From contig JAPLHL010000435.1 in NCBI GenBank assembly GCA_026389655.1, forward strand, positions 1-9,510: a stretch of DNA of 9,510 nt, given 5' to 3'. The translations under genes and the position numbers were made by a program. Position 1 is the first letter of the stretch; each line of letters opens with the position of its first letter. Under the pieces are notes generated by a model, which ran no database searches, was not told the DNA's origin, and was given only the letters and a program-made list of their open reading frames with translations. The DNA is from Chloroflexota bacterium (GTDB lineage Bacteria > Chloroflexota > Dehalococcoidia > GIF9 > UBA5629). This document shows, piece by piece, positions 1 to 7,098 of this stretch.

Positions 1-357
1 ACCACCCAATAAAGCAGCCATCATAGCCCAGCTAGCCAGAGTCATATGTAAAGTCAGACCGCAGTCGCCACGCGATAACTCCTCTTCAGCTGGGACCCAA
101 AACTCAAATCCGCCCAATCCAGCGCCTCCAACCTCAACCGGGAATTGACCTCTCACTCCATCTATATCTATCAACTTCTGCGTGAGCTCATTGAAGGTCC
201 TTTCCGCCAGCTCCGCATCTCTATGATATGGGCCGCCATCAAGGTCACGACGGCGTGGCATTATCTCCTTGTTAACAAATTCCTGAAAGCCGCTTAACAT
301 CTGCAAGTAGTTCTCTGCCACACCGGGATATTTTTTGCGCATATCGTCTACTGACAT
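1..357 (-). CDS. Acyl-CoA dehydrogenase, N-terminal part (gene runs off left edge)
   Basis: The minus strand is open from an ATG at 357 to base 1 (119 codons, no stop). The ATG is preceded by GAAGGAGAAATT, a clear Shine-Dalgarno at good spacing. The peptide begins MSVDDMRKKYPGVAENYLQM. It contains the helical start typical of the acyl-CoA dehydrogenase N-terminal domain (EFVNKEIMPRRRDLD, about residues 26-40), a PVEVGGAGLGG segment (about 73-83), and EEELSRGDCGLTLHM (about 91-105), which matches the family's EELSRAD-type helix. The family performs FAD-dependent alpha,beta-dehydrogenation of acyl-CoA thioesters in the cytoplasm, passing electrons to ETF. The FAD-binding core and catalytic Glu lie outside the window, so substrate range cannot be judged. 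The gene points away from the rest of the window and is probably an independent unit. Confidence 0.85.
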   Translation of the reverse strand, partial: MSVDDMRKKYPGVAENYLQMLSGFQEFVNKEIMPRRRDLDGGPYHRDAELAERTFNELTQKLIDIDGVRGQFPVEVGGAGLGGFEFWVPAEEELSRGDCGLTLHMTLASWAMMAALLGG

Positions 358-458
358 AATTTCTCCTTCATTAATATACTACTTTCGAAAATAAACATGC
401 CGCTTTTTGATAACATGTCACCTGCTGATAACTGTCTTCCATGTCATCGTTTTATAAG

Positions 459-769
459 TTAACAACTGTCGCCTGTGGTAGCTATTTCAAACACCATATC
501 GATATCAGCCTTCGTCGTCTCTGTAGCCTCGGCCAAAGTTGTTACATCCATATCCTTGATTAACTATGCCGCTGCTCCAATAGCTGCATAAGCTGCCTCC
601 GGTTCATATTTGCCCTCTGCTGCGATGCCCATTTTTTCCTGAAAACAGGCCGATTGTACCTCAAATCAGCAGGGATAGACAACGCAAAGGATAATCCCTG
701 TAGAATTTGTAGCTTATTTGCCCTAGTAAGGCCAACATAATATCCAGATGCGGTATAATTACCTGCCAT
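459..769 (-). pseudogene. Decayed gene remnant, family unknown
   Basis: This stretch lies between the acyl-CoA dehydrogenase and the radical SAM gene and has no intact convincing gene. Two minus-strand frames look coding-like in succession. One runs from about 769 to about 639 (includes GYYVGLTRANKLQILQGL). The other runs from 632 to a TAA at 459-461 (MGIAAEGKYEPEAAYAAIG, then after a TAG, LIKDMDVTTLAEATETTKAD). Inserting one A into the A6 run read on the minus strand at 633-638 would join the frames. A single in-frame TAG (564-566) breaks the second part, where one base change would restore Lys. This suggests a C-terminal fragment of an older gene inactivated by a frameshift and a nonsense change. 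I do not recognise the family. The ATG at 769 overlaps the start of the divergent gene and has no ribosome site, so an intact 69-residue gene is unlikely. Chance open frames remain possible. Confidence 0.4.
754..759 (+). promoter_or_regulatory. Consensus -10 box, probable leaderless promoter
   Basis: A perfect TATAAT lies with only 8 bases between it and the ATG at 768. Transcription would begin at or within a base or two of that ATG. No Shine-Dalgarno precedes the gene, which agrees with a leaderless mRNA. No good -35 hexamer is visible at 16-18 bases upstream. Confidence 0.5.
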
Positions 770-2018
770 GCTAAACCAGTTCGTCGGCTCAGTCGTCCGC
801 TACGAGGGCCAAAAATTCCTCAGATTCACCGGGACTCCCGATTTATCAAGCATCTCTTCCCGGGGCAAAACTCGTGGCGACCGGGTCTCCCTCTATATTC
901 ATATTCCCTTCTGCCGGACGCTCTGTCCGTTCTGCTGCTTCAACCGCTATCTGTTCAAAGAAGATCAGGCCAGGATGTATTTCAAAGACCTGCGCAAAGA
1001 GCTGGATATGTATATCGGAATGGGTTTCAAATTCAACGACTTCTATTTCGGCGGCGGCACGCCAACGGTGCTCATGGACGAACTCGGTGATTTCATCGCC
1101 TATCTACGGTCGAAGTTCGAAGTTAAGCGCATCTCGCTCGAAACTACTCCCCGGGAGCTTACGCCGGAAACCGTCGAACAGCTAAGAAAACTTGGGATCA
1201 ACCGCCTTTCGGTGGGGGTACAAAGTTTTGACAACGGCCTTCTCAAGGACATGGGAAGGACCCTCTTCAAGGGCGAAGACTCCATAGAGAAGCTTAAATC
1301 AGTGCAGGGTAAATTCGATACGGTCAATGTCGACCTCATGTTCAACTTTCCCTCACAGACACTGGAGCAGTTCAAATCGGATGTCAGGATATTCAAAGAG
1401 CTGGGCACCGACCAGGCCACCTTCTACCCCCTCATGCCCTCTCCACACAAGATGGACGCACTTACGAAGAAGTTCAGGAAGGTGGATACTTCGAGAGAAA
1501 AGCAGTTTTACGACGTCATACTGAACGAGCTGTTGGATCACGGTTACAAAGCCTCCACGGCCTGGTGCTTTTCACGCGGCGACCTCATGATAGACGAATA
1601 CATTATCGACTATGACGACTATATAGGCATCGGGGCCGGATCGGTGGGATTCCTGGGAGGAGATTTCCTGGTCAATTCTTTCTCACTCGAGGGATATCAT
1701 AAATTGATCGAAGATAGCAGGCTGCCCATCGTGCGCATGCGCCGGTTATCTGATACCGAACATTGCCGCTACTATATGCTCACCAAATTTTTCAGTATGG
1801 GTCTTAATACGAAACAGTTCCAGAACCGCTTCAATGCCGGTATCCATTCAAGGCTCTGGGCCGAGTTACTTTTCTTCAAGACTATGGGAATAATAAAGGA
1901 GAAAGACGGCCTGATCTCAGTCACCAGAAGCGGCATGTACCCGGTCGGCACCATGATGAAAGAATTCTTCGCCTCGCTTAATACGTTAAGAGAGTACTGC
2001 ATAGAGGCAGGGATCTAA
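768..2018 (+). CDS. Radical SAM protein, HemW/HemN-like (coproporphyrinogen oxidase family)
   Basis: This 416-residue cytoplasmic protein carries the radical SAM signature YIHIPFCRTLCPFC (residues 43-56). Cys49, Cys53 and Cys56 (CX3CX2C) are predicted to bind the [4Fe-4S] cluster that cleaves S-adenosylmethionine. GGGTPT (95-100) is the SAM-binding glycine motif, and VGVQSFDNGLL (149-159) and IGIGAGS (286-292) are typical of the HemN/HemW family. The C-terminal region from about 325 resembles the family's HemN_C helical domain. HemN oxidatively decarboxylates coproporphyrinogen III; HemW is a haem-binding relative thought to insert haem. The fourth cysteine of true HemN (CX2CXC) is absent: a Cys follows directly (CCF). 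The N-terminal 42 residues before the motif are longer than in most HemW proteins. No haem genes are nearby, so exact function is open and no symbol is given. The start is the only ATG before the motif. Confidence 0.85.
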   Translation: MLNQFVGSVVRYEGQKFLRFTGTPDLSSISSRGKTRGDRVSLYIHIPFCRTLCPFCCFNRYLFKEDQARMYFKDLRKELDMYIGMGFKFNDFYFGGGTPTVLMDELGDFIAYLRSKFEVKRISLETTPRELTPETVEQLRKLGINRLSVGVQSFDNGLLKDMGRTLFKGEDSIEKLKSVQGKFDTVNVDLMFNFPSQTLEQFKSDVRIFKELGTDQATFYPLMPSPHKMDALTKKFRKVDTSREKQFYDVILNELLDHGYKASTAWCFSRGDLMIDEYIIDYDDYIGIGAGSVGFLGGDFLVNSFSLEGYHKLIEDSRLPIVRMRRLSDTEHCRYYMLTKFFSMGLNTKQFQNRFNAGIHSRLWAELLFFKTMGIIKEKDGLISVTRSGMYPVGTMMKEFFASLNTLREYCIEAGI

Positions 2019-2031
2019 ATAATCCTGAAAT

Positions 2032-2064
2032 AAAGAGGGGGATCCTTTTAGGTGTCCCCGCCTT
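2032..2064. terminator. Shared bidirectional terminator between convergent genes
   Basis: An imperfect hairpin fills the 44-base gap between the convergent stops. TAAAGAGGGGGA pairs with TCCCCGCCTTAA, with a few mismatches. Read on the minus strand, the hairpin ends in CTCTTTATTT, so it fits best as the end of the phosphoesterase transcript. The plus-strand tail (AAATTCTT) is weak. Confidence 0.5.
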
Positions 2065-2608
2065 AAATTCTTATGATGCTGGGGGAGATTTTACCCGGCT
2101 CCAGTGTTAACAGTACCACCGAACCCCGCCAGTTGCGCTGTAAAGGCACAGTCGGGCTGCCCGGATTAATAATGACAACATCATCGTTCCGGTAAACCAG
2201 GGCCCGGTGAGTATGGCCGAATATAATAATATCGGGAGGGTCCTGGATCAGGCGCAGTTGCTGGGTTAGCATAGCGTCAAATTCCGGTGAGAAGTTGTCC
2301 TGGGGCCTTTTCAGTTCAGAAAGAAGATGCTCCATTTCATCGAAAGGGAAGTAATGGGTAAGATGAATGGAATAGCCTTCCAGGACAAGGTCATGAGTTA
2401 AACTTACACGCTCGTTGCGCTGAATGAAATCACCGTTGCCCAGGGCAGCCTTTAGCGGCGCGATTTCCTCGAGCTGGTCGAGCAGGTACGTGGAATAGAT
2501 ATCGCCGCAATGAAAGATCATATCGACCCCGCTGAAGGCTTTCTTAATGGCTTCCATCTGCGCTGGGGAGACCTTGTCGTGCGTATCGGAAAGGATGCCT
2601 ATGCGCAT
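2063..2608 (-). CDS. YfcE/MJ0936-type metallophosphoesterase
   Basis: This 181-residue protein has the full motif set of the calcineurin-like phosphoesterase superfamily, YfcE/MJ0936 group. The motifs are DTH (residues 8-10), HCGD (33-36), GNGD (57-60; usually GNCD or GNHD), His85, GHTH (131-134) and NPGS (148-151). Asp8, His10, Asp36, Asn58, His85, His132 and His134 would bind the two catalytic metals, typically Mn2+. Family members hydrolyse phosphodiesters such as bis-pNPP in vitro and the physiological substrate is usually unknown. Length is normal for the family and nothing is missing. The ATG has no Shine-Dalgarno. An extended -10 box only 8 bases upstream suggests a leaderless message. 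The gene is separated from the upstream chemoreceptor by a terminator and an inverted-repeat element, so it is probably transcribed alone. Confidence 0.9.
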   Translation of the reverse strand: MRIGILSDTHDKVSPAQMEAIKKAFSGVDMIFHCGDIYSTYLLDQLEEIAPLKAALGNGDFIQRNERVSLTHDLVLEGYSIHLTHYFPFDEMEHLLSELKRPQDNFSPEFDAMLTQQLRLIQDPPDIIIFGHTHRALVYRNDDVVIINPGSPTVPLQRNWRGSVVLLTLEPGKISPSIIRI

Positions 2609-2616
2609 AGTTTATT

Positions 2617-2625
2617 AGTTTAGCA
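2617..2625 (-). promoter_or_regulatory. Extended -10 promoter element of the phosphoesterase gene
   Basis: On the minus strand the sequence TGCTAAACT (TGn plus a 4/6 match to TATAAT) ends 8 bases before the ATG at 2608. A transcript would start at or close to the ATG. The -35 region is occupied by the palindrome at 2628-2643 and shows no TTGACA-like hexamer. Confidence 0.35.
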
Positions 2626-2627
2626 AA

Positions 2628-2682
2628 ACGCCGGTACCGGCGTCGCAGCGCATGCCATTGCAGGGAGCGCTTCAACGCCGGT
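2628..2682. repeat. Perfect 16-bp palindrome with a third matching arm
   Basis: ACGCCGGTACCGGCGT (2628-2643) is a perfect palindrome. Its half-site ACGCCGGT recurs at 2675-2682. The right half of the palindrome (2636-2643) can therefore also pair with the distal copy, with a nested AGCGC/GCGCT stem inside. The element lies directly upstream of the phosphoesterase promoter, overlapping where a -35 box would be. It could be a repressor operator or a small REP-like intergenic palindrome. Confidence 0.6.
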
Positions 2683-2719
2683 GGCTCTGGGCCCGGATTT
2701 AGAATTCCGCTATTTAAAC

Positions 2720-2751
2720 AAGGAGGGCGCCTTATAAAAGACCCCCTCTTT
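2720..2751 (-). terminator. Rho-independent terminator after the chemoreceptor gene
   Basis: Starting 5 bases after the minus-strand TGA at 2757-2759, AAAGAGGG pairs with CCCTCCTT (8 bp including one G-U). The 3' side continues as GTTTAAAT, a modest T-rich tail. It shares the AAAGAGGG core with the other terminators in the window. Confidence 0.55.
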
Positions 2752-2756
2752 GCTAA

Positions 2757-5423
2757 TCAATTACCGCTTACTTCGTCGGCAGCTGTAGCCGCCGCCAGTG
2801 ATGATGCCTCAACAGCGGGTTTGGGATCCTTGCCATGCCCATTGCCATTCAATTTGTACCCGTCGACCAGTTGTTTAAAATCATCGGACATGGCGTTAAG
2901 GACAGCACCGGAATCCACGACTTGCTGCATCTGGGCGCTGATCTCTTCAGCGGCAGCCGAAACCTGTTCCGTGGCAGCGCTGTTTTCCTCCGCAACCCCG
3001 GCTACATTCTCTACGGACAATGATACCTGTTTGGCGGTAGCTGCCATCTGCTGGGTTGACGCTGTGTTCTCCTCGACGATGGCGTTGATATTATCACTCA
3101 GCTTCACCATCTCTATGCTCATGTCGGTCAACTGCTGCGCTGCGCTGGAGATCTGCTCTACCTGTATCCCCACTTCCTTCGAACGGGCAAGTATCTCATC
3201 CAGCGATTCGCCTGCCTTATTGACTAAATCAAAACCTCCGTCAACCTCTTTAGTACCCTTTTGCATAGCGGTTACGGTCTCCGCAACCCCACTCTGTATC
3301 CCGTTGATAAGGTCGGCAATCTCCTCGGTTGCTTTCGACGACCTCTCAGCCAGTTTCCTCACCTCATCCGCCACCACGGCAAAACCACGGCCCTGCTCTC
3401 CGGCTCTTGCTGCTTCTATCGCTGCATTAAGGGCCAACAGGTTCGTCTGGTCAGCGATATCGTCTATCGCTGCTACGATCTTGCCTATCTCTTTAGAACG
3501 GTCTCCCAGTCCATTTATCCTGGCCGACACTGCATCCATCGTCTTCTTGATGCTCTCCATGCCTTTAACTGTCTCTCGTGAAATTTTTGCGCCTTTCTGC
3601 GCTGACTCAGCGGCAACCCTGGCCCCGGCAGATGCATTCTGCGCATTGGCAGAAACCTGCGCAATGGCAGAGGATACCTTGGTTACTACCTGCACATTCT
3701 TCTCTATTATCTGGGCCTGTTCCTGTGCGCCCTTTGCTATCTGATCGATAGCGCTTGCAAGCTGCCCGATGGCTTTCATAGTATCTTGCAGCGCACCGGC
3801 CTGGTCGGCTGCGCCTTTGGCTACCTGTTGACTGGAAGCTGCTATCTGCTGGGTCGCCTGGCTGGCCTGTTCGGTTGCCCTTGAAAGCTGATCACTGGAA
3901 CCTATAAGATTATTCGTCACTTGCCTCAGTTTAAGTACTACGTTGATCCTCGTATCTGTCGAGGCATTGATCGCATTTTTAAGTTTGTTGAGATCCCCAT
4001 GATATTCACCGGTAACATGTTTTGTGAGGTCATTTTCGGCCTCTTTGGCAAGTACTTCCAGTGATTCGTTAAGAGGTTCAACAATATTATCGAGAGTGTT
4101 ATTTATACCCTGCAATATCCTCAGATAATCACCCTTGTACCTGGATATATCACCACGGACGTCCAATTTGCCCTCTGCCGCCCCGGCAGTCAGCATCTCG
4201 GTTTCAACAATAAGAGAAATCAGGTTATTACGCAGTAAATCCATCTTCTCGTTGGCAATCACCTGTTTACCCGGCAATTTCTCAAGAACCGCAGTAAAAT
4301 CGCCTTCAGCATACGAGTTCAATATACCAAGTATTTTCAGTGTATTGTCTACGTGCATTTTGATCGCCGCATTGTAACCCTCAGCCACATCCTTAAAGAC
4401 ACCCTGCAAACCGCTTGTATCCAGATAATACTCAATATCACCGGCTTTCTGCTCCCGGTAAACCTTATTCATGTTTTCCGTTAGCCCGCGTAGAGAATCA
4501 ATGGTGTTTTTAAGCGCCGGGCCTATTTCATCCGCCTCATCCTTAAGTGTTACGTCCACTGTAAGATCTCCTGCGGAGATCTTCTTCATGGTACCCACCA
4601 CGTTATACTGCAAGTCATCGGCAAATTTATCCATAGATTCTGCCAGCACCCCAATCTCATCCCCCTGCTTCATTTTAAGCCTTTTGCCAAGATGTCCGAG
4701 GGCAAGTTCCCTCATCATGCCAACGCCCCTGGATAAAGGACCGGTAATGCTGCGGGTCAATATAATCGCCAGTAATATCGAAAGGACAACTGCTACAAAG
4801 GAAAGGGCCGCCGTCATAATAACATTGCTTTGGAAATTTGCCTTGCCCTGGTTATACATGGCCTCGGCGTTTTTCCTGAATTCCTCGCTTAGCCCTGCAG
4901 TGGCCTTATCCATTGCAGAACAGGACGTGGCTGCATCCGCTAGATTACTCAATGCCATCTCATCGTTTCCAATCTTTATCTGCGTAAATACTTCACAGGA
5001 TAAATTGTTAAATTCAAGCCATGCTTTGTCCAGATCTGCCAGCTGTTTCTTTTCTGCATCAGTCATATTTGTGGCATGTAATGCAGCAATGATCTTGTCA
5101 ATTTTGCCGGCCTTATCACTAACATTAATATCAGATTCACTTTTTTGCCTTTCTGCGGGAACAGCAACGAATCTGTACGTGTCAGCGCGCACCTGGTATA
5201 TATAGGTACTCAGGTTACCACAAAGTTGAACGGGGACCAGCCTGTCATTGTACATTACATTCATATTGTCATTGATCGACTTCATATTAAAGTAACCGAC
5301 AACGGCTACTATTAATAATATGATGATCGTAATGGCGAATCCACCGACCAGCTTGGTACCTACTTTAAGATCCGTCAGTCTCCTCAGTCGAAAAAACGAT
5401 CTTAATTTATTGATATCTACCAC
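2757..5423 (-). CDS. Methyl-accepting chemotaxis protein with multiple HAMP-like modules
   Basis: This membrane chemoreceptor is 888 residues from the GTG at 5423. The frame is also open from a TTG at 5477 and an ATG at 5471, but only the GTG has a strong ribosome site (AAGGAGAAGGA, 6 bases upstream), and a likely promoter lies just upstream of 5477. Numbered from the GTG, the order is TM1 about 25-45, a periplasmic four-helix-bundle-type sensor about 46-200, TM2 about 201-223, and HAMP about 224-276. Further HAMP-like segments with GDL/GDF/GKL motifs lie near 277-314, 364-401, 411-451 and 455-488. A long coiled-coil signalling domain follows, with its hairpin tip at about 653-695, including [16 protein letters not shown] and [12 protein letters not shown], the CheA/CheW contact region. 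No C-terminal CheR-docking pentapeptide (NWETF type) is seen. The ligand is unknown and no other che genes are in view. Flanking terminators suggest a monocistronic unit. Confidence 0.92.
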   Translation of the reverse strand: MVDINKLRSFFRLRRLTDLKVGTKLVGGFAITIIILLIVAVVGYFNMKSINDNMNVMYNDRLVPVQLCGNLSTYIYQVRADTYRFVAVPAERQKSESDINVSDKAGKIDKIIAALHATNMTDAEKKQLADLDKAWLEFNNLSCEVFTQIKIGNDEMALSNLADAATSCSAMDKATAGLSEEFRKNAEAMYNQGKANFQSNVIMTAALSFVAVVLSILLAIILTRSITGPLSRGVGMMRELALGHLGKRLKMKQGDEIGVLAESMDKFADDLQYNVVGTMKKISAGDLTVDVTLKDEADEIGPALKNTIDSLRGLTENMNKVYREQKAGDIEYYLDTSGLQGVFKDVAEGYNAAIKMHVDNTLKILGILNSYAEGDFTAVLEKLPGKQVIANEKMDLLRNNLISLIVETEMLTAGAAEGKLDVRGDISRYKGDYLRILQGINNTLDNIVEPLNESLEVLAKEAENDLTKHVTGEYHGDLNKLKNAINASTDTRINVVLKLRQVTNNLIGSSDQLSRATEQASQATQQIAASSQQVAKGAADQAGALQDTMKAIGQLASAIDQIAKGAQEQAQIIEKNVQVVTKVSSAIAQVSANAQNASAGARVAAESAQKGAKISRETVKGMESIKKTMDAVSARINGLGDRSKEIGKIVAAIDDIADQTNLLALNAAIEAARAGEQGRGFAVVADEVRKLAERSSKATEEIADLINGIQSGVAETVTAMQKGTKEVDGGFDLVNKAGESLDEILARSKEVGIQVEQISSAAQQLTDMSIEMVKLSDNINAIVEENTASTQQMAATAKQVSLSVENVAGVAEENSAATEQVSAAAEEISAQMQQVVDSGAVLNAMSDDFKQLVDGYKLNGNGHGKDPKPAVEASSLAAATAADEVSGN

Positions 5424-5486
5424 GTGATGTCCTTCTCCTTCCCCGCATTTGTTTTCAAATACTTCGCTCATATCCAAAACAGCTTA

Positions 5487-5516
5487 AATGCATGGTATTA
5501 CTAATTTACCTGTCAA
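5487..5516 (-). promoter_or_regulatory. Likely promoter of the chemoreceptor gene
   Basis: On the minus strand a perfect TTGACA (5516-5511) is followed after 18 bases by TGCATT (5492-5487), a weak 3/6 match to the -10 consensus. Transcription would start near 5480. That leaves almost no leader for the TTG at 5477 but about 57 bases for the GTG at 5423, which supports the GTG start. Confidence 0.4.
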
Positions 5517-5589
5517 TAGCGACATGCGTAAGTATCATACGGCTACATTTTATGGACCATACAGCTCAGAAGCACGTCCGCGATATAAT

Positions 5590-5637
5590 AAAAAATATAA
5601 AATAAAAAGAGGGGCATCATTGTTGATGCCCCTCTTT
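5590..5637 (-). terminator. Strong rho-independent terminator of the secreted-protein operon
   Basis: Positions 5606-5619 and 5624-5637 form a perfect 14-bp stem (AAAGAGGGGCATCA and its complement) with a 4-base loop. Read on the minus strand the stem is followed by a long T-rich run (5610 down to about 5590). It lies 18 bases past the stop of the zinc-ribbon gene at 5656 and insulates it from the chemoreceptor. Confidence 0.9.
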
Positions 5638-5655
5638 ACGCTAACAGGTGACGGG

Positions 5656-5799
5656 TTACTGTTGTTTACCTACCCTGAACACCTTCCCACCACACGAAGA
5701 ACATGATCCCCGTGTGGCAGCAGCCCCGTTTTTCATCCTTATGGCCTGCGGGTCCTTGATCTCAATCTCCTTGCGGCATTTCATGCAAAAAGCTTTCAT
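5656..5799 (-). CDS. Small zinc-ribbon protein, DUF5679-like
   Basis: This 47-residue protein begins MKAFCMKCRKEIEIKDP. It has CxxC at Cys5/Cys8 and CxxC at Cys33/Cys36, spaced as a single zinc ribbon. The pattern of an N-terminal CxKCR, a central MKNG followed by Thr, Gly and CxxCG, then FRVGK near the end matches the DUF5679 family as I know it. That family has no established function. The ATG at 5799 is 3 bases after the TAA of the secreted repeat protein gene. The purine-rich GGAAAGGAT in that gene's last codons can serve as the ribosome site, so the two are very likely co-transcribed and translationally linked. A strong terminator follows. The role could be nucleic acid or protein binding, which is inference only. 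All four Cys are present and the length is normal, so the gene looks intact. Confidence 0.85.
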   Translation of the reverse strand: MKAFCMKCRKEIEIKDPQAIRMKNGAAATRGSCSSCGGKVFRVGKQQ

Positions 5800-5802
5800 C
5801 TC

Positions 5803-7095
5803 TTATTTATCCTTTCCTTTTTCATTATTCTGGTGACCCTGATCTTTATTGTCCCCTTTACCCTGGCCTTTATGCATGTTAAATAGTTTCTGCAGACCAG
5901 GCGCATGGTCTATTCCCTTACCAGGTACCCCTCTTAACCTGAGTATCTCACCTTTTGTCAAGTGCAAATTGTCATCGTGGCCGCCATTGTGGCCGTCATC
6001 GTCATGGTTATCGTCAATTTCGTCGTCATCGTCGCTCGCCTTGAGCATCACAGATACGGGCTTGCTGGTATCAGATACCTGCTGCCCCGATGGGTTTTCA
6101 GCTTTAACAGTTGCGCTGCTTACCAACGGACCAGGGAAATCAGAGGCCAGAACCTTGTATTTTCCCGATGCGGTCAACTTGGCCTGCGGACTCAGGTTAT
6201 CGGATGTCAACACAATCGTTCCCAGCCTGGTATCCGTCAGGACAATCTTGCTCAATTTAACCTGACCGATATTAACTATGGTATAGGTATAGCTGATACT
6301 CTCATTCTCTGAGGCCATTCGCTTATCGGCGGACATTGTCACTTTGATCGAAGATGCCCGTGAATTCAGTGTAACCGAAACAGTTGCGCTAGTGGCTGTA
6401 ACTGCAGCGCCTGTAGAAGAAGTAGCAGTTGCTGTTGAGCTCGAAGAGAGAGGGCCTGGCTGGTCGGAGGACAGCAAAGTGTAGGTTTTAGTGGCTGTCA
6501 ATGAGGCACCAGCAGCCAGGGAAGTAGAGCTCAGCGTAACAGCGCCCAGCCTGGAATCGGTCAGGACAAGTGCGCTCAGACCTGCCTGCCCGTTGTTGGT
6601 GATGGTGTACGTGTAGGTTATGTTATCTCCAGTATTAGCTGATGATACATTGGCTGACATGCTGATCTGCAGCGATGATGTCAGTGGGTTTAGTGTAATT
6701 GAAGTTGCCATGCTTGCGCTGCGGGTTTCATTGTCTGCCGTTATGCCGGTGACACTGGACGTAGTGGCAATTGGGCCGGGAAAATCAGCTGTTGCCACGG
6801 TATAGGCCAGGCTGACGCTGACATTTTCTCCGGGTGCAAGGCTTGTCGCCGGTAGACTGATGGTACCAAATTTATCATCAGTGAGTACCAGCGAGCTGAT
6901 AGTAGTATTGCATGTGCTGGTGATCACGTAATTATACGAGATGGTTTCGCCCAGGGATACCGTAGTAACGGAAGGGGTTGCAGTCAGTGTCAGGCCACCC
7001 GACGAGTCTGCATTAGTCGTGACCGGCATAATTAGCACGGCCATGCAGAGGATCGCTGCAGCCACCAGACCAAAAAATGACTTCTGCTTGGACAA
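5803..7095 (-). CDS. Secreted protein with three DUF11-like repeats and an Asp/His-rich tail
   Basis: This 430-residue exported protein starts with TTG at 7095, set by a consensus AGGAGG 7 bases upstream. A Sec signal peptide is clear: basic KQK, a hydrophobic core about 8-24, and likely cleavage after NA near residue 29. Three related beta-sandwich modules follow at about 35-135, 142-243 and 249-351. Each has a YxYxI(T/V) strand, a VLTD(S/T/D) motif, a LG or FG turn and a DxPGP motif near its end, as in DUF11/CARDB-type cell-surface repeats. Residues 354-376 are mostly Asp, with His, Gly and Asn, and might bind divalent cations. The tail (about 379-430) is hydrophilic and rich in Lys, Gly, Asn and Gln. 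No LPXTG or C-terminal membrane anchor is present, so it is probably secreted or non-covalently wall-bound. A structural or adhesive role is inferred. It is co-transcribed with the zinc-ribbon gene downstream. Confidence 0.8.
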   Translation of the reverse strand: MSKQKSFFGLVAAAILCMAVLIMPVTTNADSSGGLTLTATPSVTTVSLGETISYNYVITSTCNTTISSLVLTDDKFGTISLPATSLAPGENVSVSLAYTVATADFPGPIATTSSVTGITADNETRSASMATSITLNPLTSSLQISMSANVSSANTGDNITYTYTITNNGQAGLSALVLTDSRLGAVTLSSTSLAAGASLTATKTYTLLSSDQPGPLSSSSTATATSSTGAAVTATSATVSVTLNSRASSIKVTMSADKRMASENESISYTYTIVNIGQVKLSKIVLTDTRLGTIVLTSDNLSPQAKLTASGKYKVLASDFPGPLVSSATVKAENPSGQQVSDTSKPVSVMLKASDDDDEIDDNHDDDGHNGGHDDNLHLTKGEILRLRGVPGKGIDHAPGLQKLFNMHKGQGKGDNKDQGHQNNEKGKDK

Positions 7096-7098
7096 ATT

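Noticed and set aside
2821..3744. Long plus-strand open frame opposite the chemoreceptor (307 codons)
   Set aside because: It is fully antisense to the conserved signalling domain, is rich in Ser/Ala/Cys as expected from mirror coding, and has no domain or ribosome site.
5424..5477. N-terminal extension of the chemoreceptor from TTG 5477
   Set aside because: There is no ribosome site for it, while the downstream GTG has an excellent one; it is kept only as an alternative.
5488..5706. Plus-strand open frame of 72 codons
   Set aside because: It crosses the strong terminator stem and overlaps the zinc-ribbon gene on the other strand; the product has no recognisable features.
5962..6312. Plus-strand open frame with a Val/Ile-rich hydrophobic start resembling a membrane segment
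   Set aside because: The hydrophobic run is the antisense reading of the Asp/His codons of the secreted protein.
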